DNA of 60,229 nt from a virus, in the IMG/VR virus record IMGVR_UViG_3300025101_000003, positions 1 to 60,229 of that record; one strand, given 5' to 3'. Shown here piece by piece: positions 1 through 7,223 of this stretch. Both the position numbers and the translations under genes were made by a program. Position 1 is the stretch's first letter. Every line of letters begins with the position of its first letter. Below the pieces are notes generated by a model. The model did not search any database and had not been told where the DNA came from. It saw only the letters and a list, made by a program, of their open reading frames with translations.

Positions 1-99
1 CCAGGGTCTGTTCTTGTAGACGGTCCAAGTCATGCAATGGGAGGCCACTCAAAACCAACTCATGGTTCACATGGTTCTCACGATAAGCATGACAGTCAT
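1..99. repeat. Terminal redundancy, left copy
   Basis: The first 99 bases are identical to the last 99 bases of the window (60131-60229). The repeat lies inside an open reading frame that continues in frame across the joined ends. This is the signature of a circular or circularly permuted contig written with a k-mer-length overlap, not of a functional terminal repeat. The unique genome length is therefore 60,130 bp. Confidence 0.95.
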
Positions 100-690
100 G
101 GTGAGCATGGCAGTCATAGTGAAAAGCCAGTAAAGAAAAAACATGCGACGTCTCACGCTAACCATTCTACATTGCCACTCGGCGCTAAAATTGATATGGG
201 TATAGAGTCTGTGGTAAAATCAGTCCCGTTGGCGAGGCAAGGGAAACAAATGCTGAACATGACTGGGGCTGGTAATATTGCCAAGGCCGCTGGTAGTGGT
301 GCTGCTGAAGCTTACTTGGGCCATGCAGCTTTTGATTCTGGGCTGACTCTCGGACAAAGACTGGGAGGCGCTTTGCCTTTCATGGGTGCCGAAGGATACA
401 GAACAGACGCAGACGCAGAGAAAGAGCTGCAACGACAGGGGGGGCAGACTTTCATGCAAAACTTAGGGGAGAATTTCCTTTATGAGCCAGGCAAAGGTCT
501 TGACCGCTTGCAGACTGCAGTAAGAAAGCTGCCGGGAGATTTATATCAAATGCAAAAAGACGCACAGAAAACCAAGGACATGGAGTTCCAGCAGAGAGCG
601 CGTCGTGGGGCAGCGGCAATGAACAAACCTGAATATGGAGACAACATTAGGATGCTCCAAGGGCTTATGGGTAACAGACAGCAATACTAG
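1..690 (+). CDS. His-rich probable internal virion protein (3' part; gene starts at 60080)
   Basis: This is the 3' part of a gene that begins at 60080 and crosses the circle junction; joined it encodes 246 residues. Position 1 is already in frame, so the ATG at 37 is internal. The N-terminal quarter of the joined protein is a histidine-rich, low-complexity segment made of H-G-S and H-x-x-H spacings (about eleven His in forty residues) followed by a lysine patch. The rest is Gly/Ala/Gln-rich and probably helical. It is the last gene of the morphogenesis run, after the large internal proteins, so a minor virion protein is likely. The His cluster could bind metal ions. I do not recognise the family. 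Confidence 0.7.
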   Translation, partial: PGSVLVDGPSHAMGGHSKPTHGSHGSHDKHDSHGEHGSHSEKPVKKKHATSHANHSTLPLGAKIDMGIESVVKSVPLARQGKQMLNMTGAGNIAKAAGSGAAEAYLGHAAFDSGLTLGQRLGGALPFMGAEGYRTDADAEKELQRQGGQTFMQNLGENFLYEPGKGLDRLQTAVRKLPGDLYQMQKDAQKTKDMEFQQRARRGAAAMNKPEYGDNIRMLQGLMGNRQQY

Positions 691-742
691 ACGAAACCTC
701 TTAAATACCCTAATTTTCCACTACTTAAGGAACATAAGCAAC

Positions 743-787
743 TTGAAATTTTCCCTATTGACTTTCTTTAATAGACACGCTTACACT
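743..787 (+). promoter_or_regulatory. Candidate early promoter(s)
   Basis: Between the end of the morphogenesis genes (690) and the exonuclease start (825) lie two overlapping sigma70-like candidates. One is TTGAAA at 743-748 with TTTAAT at 767-772 (18 bp spacer). The other is TTGACT at 758-763 with TACACT at 782-787 (18 bp spacer). The region is AT-rich and is the only sizeable gap before the DNA-metabolism operon. Confidence 0.5.
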
Positions 788-824
788 GCCTCCGCAGATC
801 ACGCCCCCCCTATTACAGAAGTCA

Positions 825-1730
825 ATGGTAGCTACTCAAGAAAAGCCTCAAGCAGAAGCACCGGATCAAAGCAACGACTGTGCAGATCTTATTGCTCGCC
901 TCAATTCGTTCGTTGCAACTGTCACGGTTGGCGAACCTATAACCAAATATCACGGCGACAAGAGCCGGATAAGCTGCTCTAGCTTCAAGGACTTCTTGCA
1001 TGGTTCTGACTACTACCATGCTCGGCATGTCGACAAGACTCTTCCGGCACCGTACTCGAACTCTTTGACTCACGGTACTCTACTTCATCACTGGTTTGAA
1101 ACGGCAGACGACGACCTGTCTTTTGCTATTTCGCCCCCTTCTTCAATGCTAACTAGCACGGGAGCGATTGGGAAGAAGGCTAAGGACTGGGCTAAAGAAA
1201 ACTGTCCTGACTGCATGATAGTAGGCCCCAAGGAAAAAGATCAGCTTGCTTGGGAGGTGAAGAATCTGCTACAAAACAGAGCGTTCTGTGAATGGCGGGA
1301 ACAGATCGTTCTTGCCGAAGCAAGCATTCGCTTTGAGGGACCAGAGGGGATTCTGATGCGGACTCGATTTGACGCCGCTACGCTTCTGCGATGGCTAGAC
1401 CTCAAGACGACTAAAGAAACAGACATATTGGGAGGTGGATTTGCCAAGAGCGTTAGGACGTTTGGTTATGACATTCAGGACGCATGGTATCAAATGGCGA
1501 TGGAAGCTTGCGGCCTTGACCCCCAGCCCCTCGTTTTTATTGTAGTTTCTACAGTCCCCCCTCACAGAACACAGTGCCTGACGCTGCCACAAGATGCGGT
1601 GCGGAAGGCAAAAGACGTTGTGCTTAGAGGTCTTGCCGATCTCCGTCTAAGAAGAGAACTCGACTGGTGGTTGCCGGATACCACTAACGAAACCGTGGAA
1701 ATGAACTATCCGGATTTCTATAGGAGATAG
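825..1730 (+). CDS. PD-(D/E)XK recombination exonuclease (RecB/DUF3799-like)
   Basis: The 301-residue protein looks like a phage recombination exonuclease that resects double-stranded DNA to give single strands for annealing. The nuclease core shows the order expected for RecB-type PD-(D/E)XK enzymes: a HGTLLHHW helix near residues 83-90, Glu165, Asp183 in RTRFDA, and the D-x-K pair Asp192/Lys194 in LDLKTTK. The ERF-like annealing gene follows after three bases, the usual exonuclease-annealase pair. The first about 40 residues are low complexity. The ribosome site before ATG 825 is weak (AGAAG), but the start follows the candidate promoters closely. Confidence 0.85.
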   Translation: MVATQEKPQAEAPDQSNDCADLIARLNSFVATVTVGEPITKYHGDKSRISCSSFKDFLHGSDYYHARHVDKTLPAPYSNSLTHGTLLHHWFETADDDLSFAISPPSSMLTSTGAIGKKAKDWAKENCPDCMIVGPKEKDQLAWEVKNLLQNRAFCEWREQIVLAEASIRFEGPEGILMRTRFDAATLLRWLDLKTTKETDILGGGFAKSVRTFGYDIQDAWYQMAMEACGLDPQPLVFIVVSTVPPHRTQCLTLPQDAVRKAKDVVLRGLADLRLRRELDWWLPDTTNETVEMNYPDFYRR

Positions 1731-1733
1731 AGA

Positions 1734-2318
1734 ATGGAACGACCAACTTTATTTGGCGAGCGTTCGCAAAGCATTGGAGAGCTTACTAAGGCTCACGCGA
1801 AGGCTATTGGAGAAATGCGAAATGCCCCTCGCAATCATCAAGGTCACTTCGGAAAGTATGCTGACCTCGGAGATATTATTGACGCGATTCGCAAACCTTT
1901 TTCGTCTAACGGCCTGAGGTTCTCACAAGAGTTTCAGCCGTTCGGTGATCAGTGGGTTCTTGTCACAGAGCTTTCTCACGTTAGCGGCGAGTGGCAGCGA
2001 TCTGCATTGCCTATCAATCATCGTCTTAAGCCTCAAGATTTCGCAGCGTCAGCAACATACATGAAGCGAATTGCGTTGTCTGCGATAGCAGGTATTGCGG
2101 CGGAGGACGAAGACGACGGCACTGTCGCTCAAACTTCCGCGATGGTTAGTGAAGTCGATGACCGCATTCGTTATGAGAAGATCATCCGCGAAAAGTGGGA
2201 TGCTGCTGACACGGAAGAGAAGAAGGAACAGGTTATTGCCCGTGCCATAAAGGGCGTTGAGAAGGGCATGATTAGTAATCAATTTGTTGAGTCATTGCAA
2301 GCCGCACCGCAAGCATGA
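1734..2318 (+). CDS. erf: ERF-family single-strand annealing protein
   Basis: The 194-residue protein matches the ERF superfamily pattern: an N-terminal helix with K-x2-HAKAIGEM, then an NHQGHFGKYADLGDIIDAIRK segment, a G-L-x-F-x-Q-E strand, a middle section giving LVTELSHVSGEW, and an A-x-x-Y-x-K-R segment (ATYMKRIAL) with acidic EDEDDG after it. ERF proteins anneal complementary single strands in phage recombination and genome circularisation. An AGGAG site lies seven bases before the ATG. Pairing with the upstream exonuclease suggests a two-component Red-like system. The 78-base gap after it contains a small GC-rich hairpin (2334-2352). Confidence 0.85.
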   Translation: MERPTLFGERSQSIGELTKAHAKAIGEMRNAPRNHQGHFGKYADLGDIIDAIRKPFSSNGLRFSQEFQPFGDQWVLVTELSHVSGEWQRSALPINHRLKPQDFAASATYMKRIALSAIAGIAAEDEDDGTVAQTSAMVSEVDDRIRYEKIIREKWDAADTEEKKEQVIARAIKGVEKGMISNQFVESLQAAPQA

Positions 2319-2396
2319 ACGCGGGTCTCCTATGCGCTGCGCGGTCCAGCGCCCAACATGCAAGGCCGCAACCATACACTTTAATTAGGAGATGAA

Positions 2397-2660
2397 ATGA
2401 TTGACAGTAAGTTAGTAGACGAAGCTCGTGCTTTCGTGACGGTTATTGGGTCGGGCAGATCAGAGCTAAGCTATGAGCAGATTAGGCTTGCTTTCCTTAG
2501 ACTTGTGCCTGACTTGATTGCCGAAGTAGAGATCATGTCGGCCATTCAAATGAGCCTTCCTGTGCCGAAGAAACCGAGGGTTCACAGTGCCCCTAAGAAG
2601 AAACGGGCTGCAAGAAAGACTACAAAGCGAAAGGCCGCCAAGCGTAAGACGAAGAAATGA
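2397..2660 (+). CDS. Small protein with histone-H1-like Lys/Ala tail
   Basis: The 87-residue protein has an ordinary helical N-terminal half and a C-terminal tail of about thirty residues made almost only of Lys, Arg, Ala, Thr and Pro, in KKKRAARKTTKRKAAKR style. Such tails occur in H1-like bacterial proteins and bind nucleic acid without sequence preference. It has a good GGAG site and overlaps the helicase start by four bases (ATGA), so the two are translationally coupled. Inference: a nucleic-acid-binding accessory to the helicase or recombinase. No family is recognised for the N-terminal half. Confidence 0.75.
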   Translation: MIDSKLVDEARAFVTVIGSGRSELSYEQIRLAFLRLVPDLIAEVEIMSAIQMSLPVPKKPRVHSAPKKKRAARKTTKRKAAKRKTKK

Positions 2661-4168
2661 AAACACCAAGAGATTACCAAGGAAGGTCTTTTGGTGTGGT
2701 TGTGGACAGGGCAACACAGGGTCATCGGAAGACACTCATTGACTTAGCAACTGGAATGGGCAAGACGTACATTATGTGTATGTTGGCTGCTGCTGCAAAG
2801 AAGCCGCTGCTCATCACGAACAGTTTGCCGATCATGAAGCAGGTGCTAAACGCTCTGTCTATTCACTTAGACCAAGACGTGGACTTAGAGCAAGCTGAGA
2901 ACTTTATTAGCAACAGTCCTATATTTAGACGCAAAGCCCAAGTTGCTAGCAAGGACTCGTTACTTCGAGGCAGGTATAAGCGAGAAGCCTTTAAGGACAG
3001 GACTATTGTTCTAGTCGACGAGGTTCATCACGGTTGCTCTAGTCCACGATTCATTGAGATGATGGAATACTTTGAGAGCATCGGTGCTTTCATTGTTGGG
3101 TTTTCTGCTACGCCGTACAAGGGCAACGGATTGCCTTTGCCATACTGGGGCCGTCCAGATTTTTCGTACTCGTTCCGCGATGCTGTCAGGGATGGTTGGC
3201 TTGTTCCTGAAGAGTGTGTTATTAGCGAAGCAATTTCTCATGACCTTTCGGCAGTCAAGACAGTGCAGGGTGATTTCCATAGCGGTCAACTAGAAGCCAT
3301 ATTATGCGAAGAGCAAGCTGTGCAGGAGGCTTCCAGTCTTGTGCTGCAGACATTTAATGGTCAGCCTAGCGTCATTTATTGCAGCGGTAAGAGACAGGCA
3401 GTCTTGCTGTTCGAGGTGTTTGAGCGATACGGTGCGACTGTTTCCATTGTTCACGACGGACAGACACAAGCCGAAAGATTCATGAACATGCAGATGTTTG
3501 AGACCGGCGAGTCGAAGATTATCATCAGCATTGATGTCTTGGGGTTTGGTTGGAATTTTCCTGAGCTCAGGAATATCTACAACTTGGCTCCAACGAAGTC
3601 TGTCACGAGAATATTGCAGCGTTTAGGACGTGGGGCCCGGACTAGGGACGCGGTACTCAAGGAAGGTATGACTCGCGAAGAACGTCTATCGGCCATTGCA
3701 GCCGACGAGAAGGACCATTTCAAGTGGTATGACGGAACAGAAACAATTTCTGGCTTCCAGATGAAGTCGACTCACGAGATAATGAACGAGGCGGAGGAAA
3801 GGGAACGCAACAAGAGAAGAAGAAGGGGTGTCCGGAAGAACAAGGGAGAAGGCAGCAATGAAGATTACGAGCCATCTGAGTATGATCCGGACGAACGTCG
3901 TGAACGTCGGCAAGGGATCGTTGTTGGTCACAGCTTTCAGCATGCCGACCGTGATTTAGATACAGCTCCAACCAAGAAGAAGCGTGGGTGGAGAATGCTT
4001 TGGGGTCCTCACAAAGGGAAGCTGATTGCAGACCTGCCGACAAGCTATTTGCAGAACGTGCTTCGGAATCGAAGGGTTCCTAAGACAGAAGAAGGAAAAC
4101 GCAAACATAAAGAGCCGCCGATTTACTCTGGAATCCGAAGAGAACTTCAGCTCAGAGAGGCTGTCTGA
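2657..4168 (+). CDS. SF2 DEAD/DEAH-type helicase with C-terminal DUF3820-like region
   Basis: The 503-residue protein has the superfamily 2 helicase motifs in order: Q-type DYQGR at the N-terminus, Walker A DLATGMGKT (29-37), Walker B DEVHHG (near 122-127), motif III GFSATPYKG, and motifs V/VI in DVLGFGWNFPE and RILQRLGRGART. The box is DEVH rather than DEAH. After residue about 380 there is a charged linker, then a C-terminal stretch (GPHKGKLIADLPTSYL) that resembles the DUF3820 pattern in which a G-K-H-x-G-K motif precedes D-L-P-x-x-Y-L. It probably unwinds or remodels DNA during recombination-dependent replication, since no replicative helicase or polymerase is encoded. Confidence 0.88.
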   Translation: MKTPRDYQGRSFGVVVDRATQGHRKTLIDLATGMGKTYIMCMLAAAAKKPLLITNSLPIMKQVLNALSIHLDQDVDLEQAENFISNSPIFRRKAQVASKDSLLRGRYKREAFKDRTIVLVDEVHHGCSSPRFIEMMEYFESIGAFIVGFSATPYKGNGLPLPYWGRPDFSYSFRDAVRDGWLVPEECVISEAISHDLSAVKTVQGDFHSGQLEAILCEEQAVQEASSLVLQTFNGQPSVIYCSGKRQAVLLFEVFERYGATVSIVHDGQTQAERFMNMQMFETGESKIIISIDVLGFGWNFPELRNIYNLAPTKSVTRILQRLGRGARTRDAVLKEGMTREERLSAIAADEKDHFKWYDGTETISGFQMKSTHEIMNEAEERERNKRRRRGVRKNKGEGSNEDYEPSEYDPDERRERRQGIVVGHSFQHADRDLDTAPTKKKRGWRMLWGPHKGKLIADLPTSYLQNVLRNRRVPKTEEGKRKHKEPPIYSGIRRELQLREAV

Positions 4169-4557
4169 TGTACGACAAGCTCAAGACAACTCAGGTTGGT
4201 CAGATAGGGGTTTTACTTGTGATGGCCGACTTAATCCGTCACGGATTTGAAGTTGCTGTTCCTGTTAATGACATGGGATTTGACCTTCTTGTGTCGGAGG
4301 GGTCAGACTACTGGCGACTGCAAGTAAAGTCGCATTACAATCCCAAGCGAAATTTGGTGAGGACTAGGAGGTCTAGGGTTTCAGGCAAGCAACGCCCCTA
4401 CGATAAGGATGTGGTTGACGCATTCGCGTTTATCTGCCTTAAGACGGGTGACGTACAGGTTGCTTCGATAGGAGACCTTGAAGGAAGAACCGGCATTACC
4501 ATAACATCAGACCTTCTTGCGTCAATAGACACATTGAGAGAGATAGATCCACATTAG
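4168..4557 (+). CDS. PD-(D/E)XK endonuclease, I-Ssp6803I-like family
   Basis: The 129-residue protein has a compact restriction-like fold pattern: GQIGV helix (11-15), HGFEVAVP strand, Asp39 in MGFDLLV, and the Q-x-K half-site Gln52/Lys54 in WRLQVKS. This Asp...Q-x-K arrangement and length fit the PDDEXK_5 family, which includes the group I intron homing enzyme I-Ssp6803I. The start ATG overlaps the helicase stop (TGATG). It is followed by a 259-base non-coding stretch rich in hairpins, so it may be a homing enzyme or a debranching/repair nuclease of the recombination operon. Function is inferred from the fold only. Confidence 0.7.
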   Translation: MYDKLKTTQVGQIGVLLVMADLIRHGFEVAVPVNDMGFDLLVSEGSDYWRLQVKSHYNPKRNLVRTRRSRVSGKQRPYDKDVVDAFAFICLKTGDVQVASIGDLEGRTGITITSDLLASIDTLREIDPH

Positions 4558-4617
4558 CTGTTACATTTTCTCGTACGGACCAGCGAACAGAAATTAAAAC
4601 CGTCGAGCATAAATAAG

Positions 4618-4798
4618 CTGCCTTGAACTTGATCAGGCAGGTAGTTGACCTCGCTTGAAATCCCGGCAACGAGTTGGTATTAGATCCAACACAACCCCCG
4701 CGTCCGGTGTCAGAGCTGAAACTTAGAAGACTAAGGGTGAGGTTGGCTCTCCTAAGGACAGGAGTGAATGGAAGTTATCCCCTTTCAGCAGGGAGGGG
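4618..4798 (+). ncRNA. Candidate structured RNA (leader or intron-like)
   Basis: This 259-base non-coding gap (4558-4816) holds a series of pairings: CTGCCT/AGGCAG (4618-4623 with 4635-4640), CTCG/CGAG (4650-4653 with 4670-4673), GTTGG/CCAAC (4673-4677 with 4686-4690), CTTAG/CTAAG (4722-4726 with 4731-4735), CTCCT/AGGAG (4749-4753 with 4760-4764), and a perfect seven-pair long-range match GCTGAAA/TTTCAGC (4715-4721 with 4783-4789) enclosing the last two. It ends at the ribosome site of the next gene. It follows a homing-type nuclease, so a group I intron relic is one option; a cis-regulatory leader is another. I cannot identify the conserved group I core, so the class is open. Confidence 0.45.
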
Positions 4799-4816
4799 GT
4801 GTACACGGAGGACATT

Positions 4817-5119
4817 ATGTCGATGCACGAAATAGGAATCTTAACCGCGTCCGACGCCAACGACGAGAGTCTGTTCGCAACGATGTACGATGGCGTAAAC
4901 GGGAGTCTTGTCCGGGTCTACGGAGAGGACGGCGGACTCGATATTGAGTTTGGGAACAGTGACTTTGAGCTACAGGAAAACAGCAGCATTATCGTGCGGA
5001 CAAGTGGGGTGCTTCAGTTCACCTCGTCGTCCGAGGTACTGCATCTGTCGATGTGGTTTGAGCGAGCTGCTATGTGGCTAGCGATGATGGAAGAGCAACA
5101 AGGAGAAGGTGATTATTGA
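4817..5119 (+). CDS. Hypothetical acidic protein
   Basis: The 100-residue acidic protein is not recognised. The start is ATG 4817, because GGAGG (4807-4811) lies five bases before it; an upstream in-frame GTG at 4799 has no such site. The sequence alternates short strands (VRVYGEDGGLDIEFG) and ends in a helix with aromatic residues, which suggests a small beta-rich fold. It overlaps the next small gene (TGATG). Its leader is the structured non-coding region 4618-4798. Confidence 0.7.
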   Translation: MSMHEIGILTASDANDESLFATMYDGVNGSLVRVYGEDGGLDIEFGNSDFELQENSSIIVRTSGVLQFTSSSEVLHLSMWFERAAMWLAMMEEQQGEGDY

Positions 5120-5289
5120 TGTGCGCAGTTGGAGACTTGGCAGAGGTTGTTGTGAAACATGCACCGTTTCAAACAGCCGTGGCTGATGGCGGGTTATTGG
5201 TTTCAGAATTTGCAAATGAAGAACACGCAGCAGAGTTTGTGCAAGCTCTCGAAAAGTTGTGTGAACACTGTAAGAAAGAACCAGGATGA
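5119..5289 (+). CDS. Small hypothetical protein, 56 residues
   Basis: A 56-residue frame fills the interval between two genes and overlaps both (TGATG at the start, ATGA at the end), the usual mark of a translated operon gene. AAGGAG at about 5099-5106 may serve its start. The protein is helical in its second half and carries a terminal C-x-x-C (CEHC). No family is recognised. Confidence 0.65.
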   Translation: MCAVGDLAEVVVKHAPFQTAVADGGLLVSEFANEEHAAEFVQALEKLCEHCKKEPG

Positions 5290-5993
5290 GCAATGAAACA
5301 CTCGGACAATTTGCAGAGCAGTTCCAGTACTGCGCAGTTTGCTGGTCCCCGGAAGGGCTGCACATTCACCACATCGTCGGGGGTGCAGGGCGTCGACACG
5401 AGCGTTACAACCTCGTCCGATTATGTCACACCTGCCACCATAAAGTTCATTCCGTCTCAGGACGGGAAGGCTTGTCGCATGGTGCCGTCCTCAACGCGAA
5501 GAGGCTGTGTGACGACTCGTTTTATTCGCCTCGGTCCTTGGCTGCTTTGCGTCACAGGCAAGCTCTCCCGTATAGTCTCGAGCCTTTGCCGGACTGGGCG
5601 AAGGATATCCGCAAGGGTTATGATCCTTTTATTGGGGAGGAATTAATGCCTATCAATTCTAGGAGGAAGGGGAAAGCCCGAGAGCTAGAGCTGGTACACA
5701 AGCTCAAAGACATTCTTCCAGCGTCCGGGGCTCGTCGTGCCCAGCAGTATTCGGGGACTGAGAGTGCCAGTGATGTGATAGCGACAGGGCTAAGCGGTTT
5801 GTGGATTGAGTGCAAAGGCGTTCAGAATTTGAATTTACACAAGACGATGGATACGTCTGTTGAGCAGTGCGGGGAACTCGTTCCTGTCGTGTGTCACAGG
5901 AAGAACGGAACTGGTTGGCTCGTTTCGGTTCGCATTGAAGATCTTATTGAGTTTGCAGAGGAGGTCGTTCAATGCCGAAAAAGAAGCGCCTAA
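5286..5993 (+). CDS. HNH endonuclease fused to PD-(D/E)XK (resolvase-like) nuclease
   Basis: The 235-residue protein joins two nuclease domains. Residues 12-60 form an HNH domain with zinc-ligand pairs Cys16/Cys19 and Cys47/Cys50, the HIHH motif at 26-29, Asn42 and HHKVH at 51-55. Residues 121-225 look like a phage Holliday-junction-resolvase-type PD-(D/E)XK domain: Glu133 in KARELE, Asp163 in SASDVI, and Glu175-x-Lys177 in WIECKG. A strong ribosome site and ATG sit exactly at the domain boundary (codon 121), so the second domain may also be made alone. Likely roles are packaging-associated nicking for HNH and branch resolution for the second domain; both are inferred. Confidence 0.8.
   Translation: MSNETLGQFAEQFQYCAVCWSPEGLHIHHIVGGAGRRHERYNLVRLCHTCHHKVHSVSGREGLSHGAVLNAKRLCDDSFYSPRSLAALRHRQALPYSLEPLPDWAKDIRKGYDPFIGEELMPINSRRKGKARELELVHKLKDILPASGARRAQQYSGTESASDVIATGLSGLWIECKGVQNLNLHKTMDTSVEQCGELVPVVCHRKNGTGWLVSVRIEDLIEFAEEVVQCRKRSA
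5634..5648 (+). promoter_or_regulatory. Internal ribosome binding site and start within the nuclease fusion
   Basis: GGGGAGG at 5634-5640 is followed after five bases by an in-frame ATG (5646-5648, codon 121 of the fusion). The downstream segment starts MPINSRRKGK, which is how stand-alone phage resolvase-type proteins commonly begin. The gene thus probably yields both a long fusion and a short C-terminal nuclease. Confidence 0.6.
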
Positions 5994-6304
5994 AGCTTTA
6001 CCCAAGAACAAAGAAGTGGTTGCGCCGCAATTACCCTTTGCCTTGGCCGTGTCGTATACGCCTCACAGACGAGGGTACCATCAAGGGTTTGCTTGGTCAG
6101 TTCTTGCATGACGGTGAGCGTGGTCTTATTCGCATCTGCAAACAAAGCCCCATGCCAATACAGGCCGAGACGCTAATAGAAGAGTATGCACATGCCCTAA
6201 GACACGCACTTCCTGTCGACGTTGACTATGATGGTGAGCCGCATGATGCAATCTTTTGGGCAATCTACGGAGAGTTAATTAATAAGTGGAGGTCAAATTG
6301 CTAG
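5972..6304 (+). CDS. Zincin-like phage protein with altered HExxH motif
   Basis: The 110-residue protein has the layout of a common small phage family with a metalloprotease-like signature: a basic N-terminus, then LIEEYAHAL, then a downstream His (PHD) and FWAIYGELINKW. In the usual form the motif reads H-E-x-x-H; here the first position is Glu (EEYAH), so the zinc site is probably incomplete. A strong GAGGAGG site lies seven bases before the ATG and the gene overlaps both neighbours. Function is unknown. The family comparison is from memory and is moderately certain. Confidence 0.65.
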   Translation: MPKKKRLKLYPRTKKWLRRNYPLPWPCRIRLTDEGTIKGLLGQFLHDGERGLIRICKQSPMPIQAETLIEEYAHALRHALPVDVDYDGEPHDAIFWAIYGELINKWRSNC

Positions 6305-6786
6305 ACGTTGAATTGACGCTTACTGAGTTTCATGCTGCAGTCTCTGTCGGTATGCAGCGGTTGATTGAAAGCTCTGCATTAAGGCTAAACGCTCACAACG
6401 TGGGTGTGTCTAGGACTTGGATGGAAAGGCTGGGTGACGAAGTTCGTGGCGCACTCGGAGAGATAGCTTGGGCTAAGCACAGGAACCAATTCTTCTGTGG
6501 CAGCTGCGGGACATTCCATCACGAGCCTGATGTCCAGGGTGTGGAAGTGCGTTCGATGAGAAGACCAAACGACTCGCTGATTGTTCGCAGTAATGATGTT
6601 GCCGAACGACCGTTCGTTCTGTCTTATGCGACAGGCGAAAAGGTTAGCTTTATGGGATGGATATATGCGAAAGATGGCATGATAGATAAGTTTAAGAAAG
6701 CACCTCGTGGTGGAAACGAGGCATGGTTTATACCGCAAAGAGCACTAAATGACTTCTCTAGTTTTCCTTATCACGAAAGGGGGTAG
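6298..6786 (+). CDS. Putative PD-(D/E)XK-like protein
   Basis: The 162-residue protein is given a TTG start at 6298, because GGAGG (6288-6292) ends five bases before it; a GTG at 6286 lacks a site. It shows a nuclease-like order: Glu55 in GALGEIAWAK, Asp78 and then E-V-R (83-85) in EPDVQGVEVRS, followed by a hydrophobic strand and GWIYAKDG. A Cys67-x2-Cys70 pair could bind zinc. Lys of the usual E-x-K is replaced by Arg, so activity is uncertain. It overlaps the previous gene by seven bases. Confidence 0.6.
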   Translation: MLDVELTLTEFHAAVSVGMQRLIESSALRLNAHNVGVSRTWMERLGDEVRGALGEIAWAKHRNQFFCGSCGTFHHEPDVQGVEVRSMRRPNDSLIVRSNDVAERPFVLSYATGEKVSFMGWIYAKDGMIDKFKKAPRGGNEAWFIPQRALNDFSSFPYHERG

Positions 6787-6845
6787 ACATGCTGACAGCC
6801 AATAGATACAACGAGCAGCTGGTCAATAGAATAAAGGAGAAAAGC

Positions 6846-7220
6846 ATGAGCAAAGAACCGAAGAAGGTGAAGCTCGGTAATACTGTAGAGTATGAGACTG
6901 GAGCCGTGCGTTCCAGTGACGCCGAGCCTTATCGTTTTGATTTAATTAGTCCGGTTGGTTTGAAGGCAGTTGCAAGAGCGTGTGCTGAAGGTGCGAAGAA
7001 GTACAGCGACTTCAACTGGGAGGCCGGGATGCCTGTGAATGATTTACTTAATCATGCCATTAGGCACATTTACGAATACCTGTCTGGAGACAGGGACGAG
7101 GATCACCTTGGGCATGCCGCATGGAATGTCATTGGTGCTATACACTCCGTTGAGCTTTGGCCTGATATCAACGAGGGTGCTTTACGAGAGCAAGGCTGCA
7201 AACCCCCTGTTAAGGAGTAA
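6846..7220 (+). CDS. dATP/dGTP diphosphohydrolase-like protein
   Basis: The protein resembles the phage dATP/dGTP diphosphohydrolase N-terminal family. It begins with EYETGAVRSS and RFDLISPVGLKAVARACAEG, then KKYSDFNW, the helix LLNHAIRHIYEYLSGD and the acidic DEDHLGHAAWNVIGA segment, which resembles the metal-binding helices of all-alpha NTP pyrophosphatases. It would trim deoxynucleotide pools during replication. AAAGGAGAAA precedes ATG 6846 (124 residues); an alternative in-frame ATG at 6789 after GGGGG would add 19 residues. SSB follows after three bases. There is no visible adenylosuccinate-synthase-like PurZ, so a modified-base genome is not implied. Confidence 0.72.
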   Translation: MSKEPKKVKLGNTVEYETGAVRSSDAEPYRFDLISPVGLKAVARACAEGAKKYSDFNWEAGMPVNDLLNHAIRHIYEYLSGDRDEDHLGHAAWNVIGAIHSVELWPDINEGALREQGCKPPVKE

Positions 7221-7223
7221 GTT

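Noticed and set aside
1-99. Functional direct terminal repeat of a linear phage genome
   Set aside because: The repeat lies inside a gene that continues across the junction and has a length typical of assembler k-mer overlap.
2334-2352. Hairpin GCGCTG/CAGCGC between the ERF and H1-like genes as a terminator
   Set aside because: There is no T-run after it and the operon clearly continues downstream.
4640-4700. Possible tRNA, because TTGAAATCCCGG resembles a T-loop region
   Set aside because: No acceptor stem, D-arm or anticodon arm of proper spacing can be drawn; the pairings fit separate hairpins instead.
6846-7220. Sign of a 2-aminoadenine (Z) genome from the dATP/dGTP diphosphohydrolase-like protein
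   Set aside because: The required PurZ-like synthetase and DatZ-type or polymerase partners are absent.
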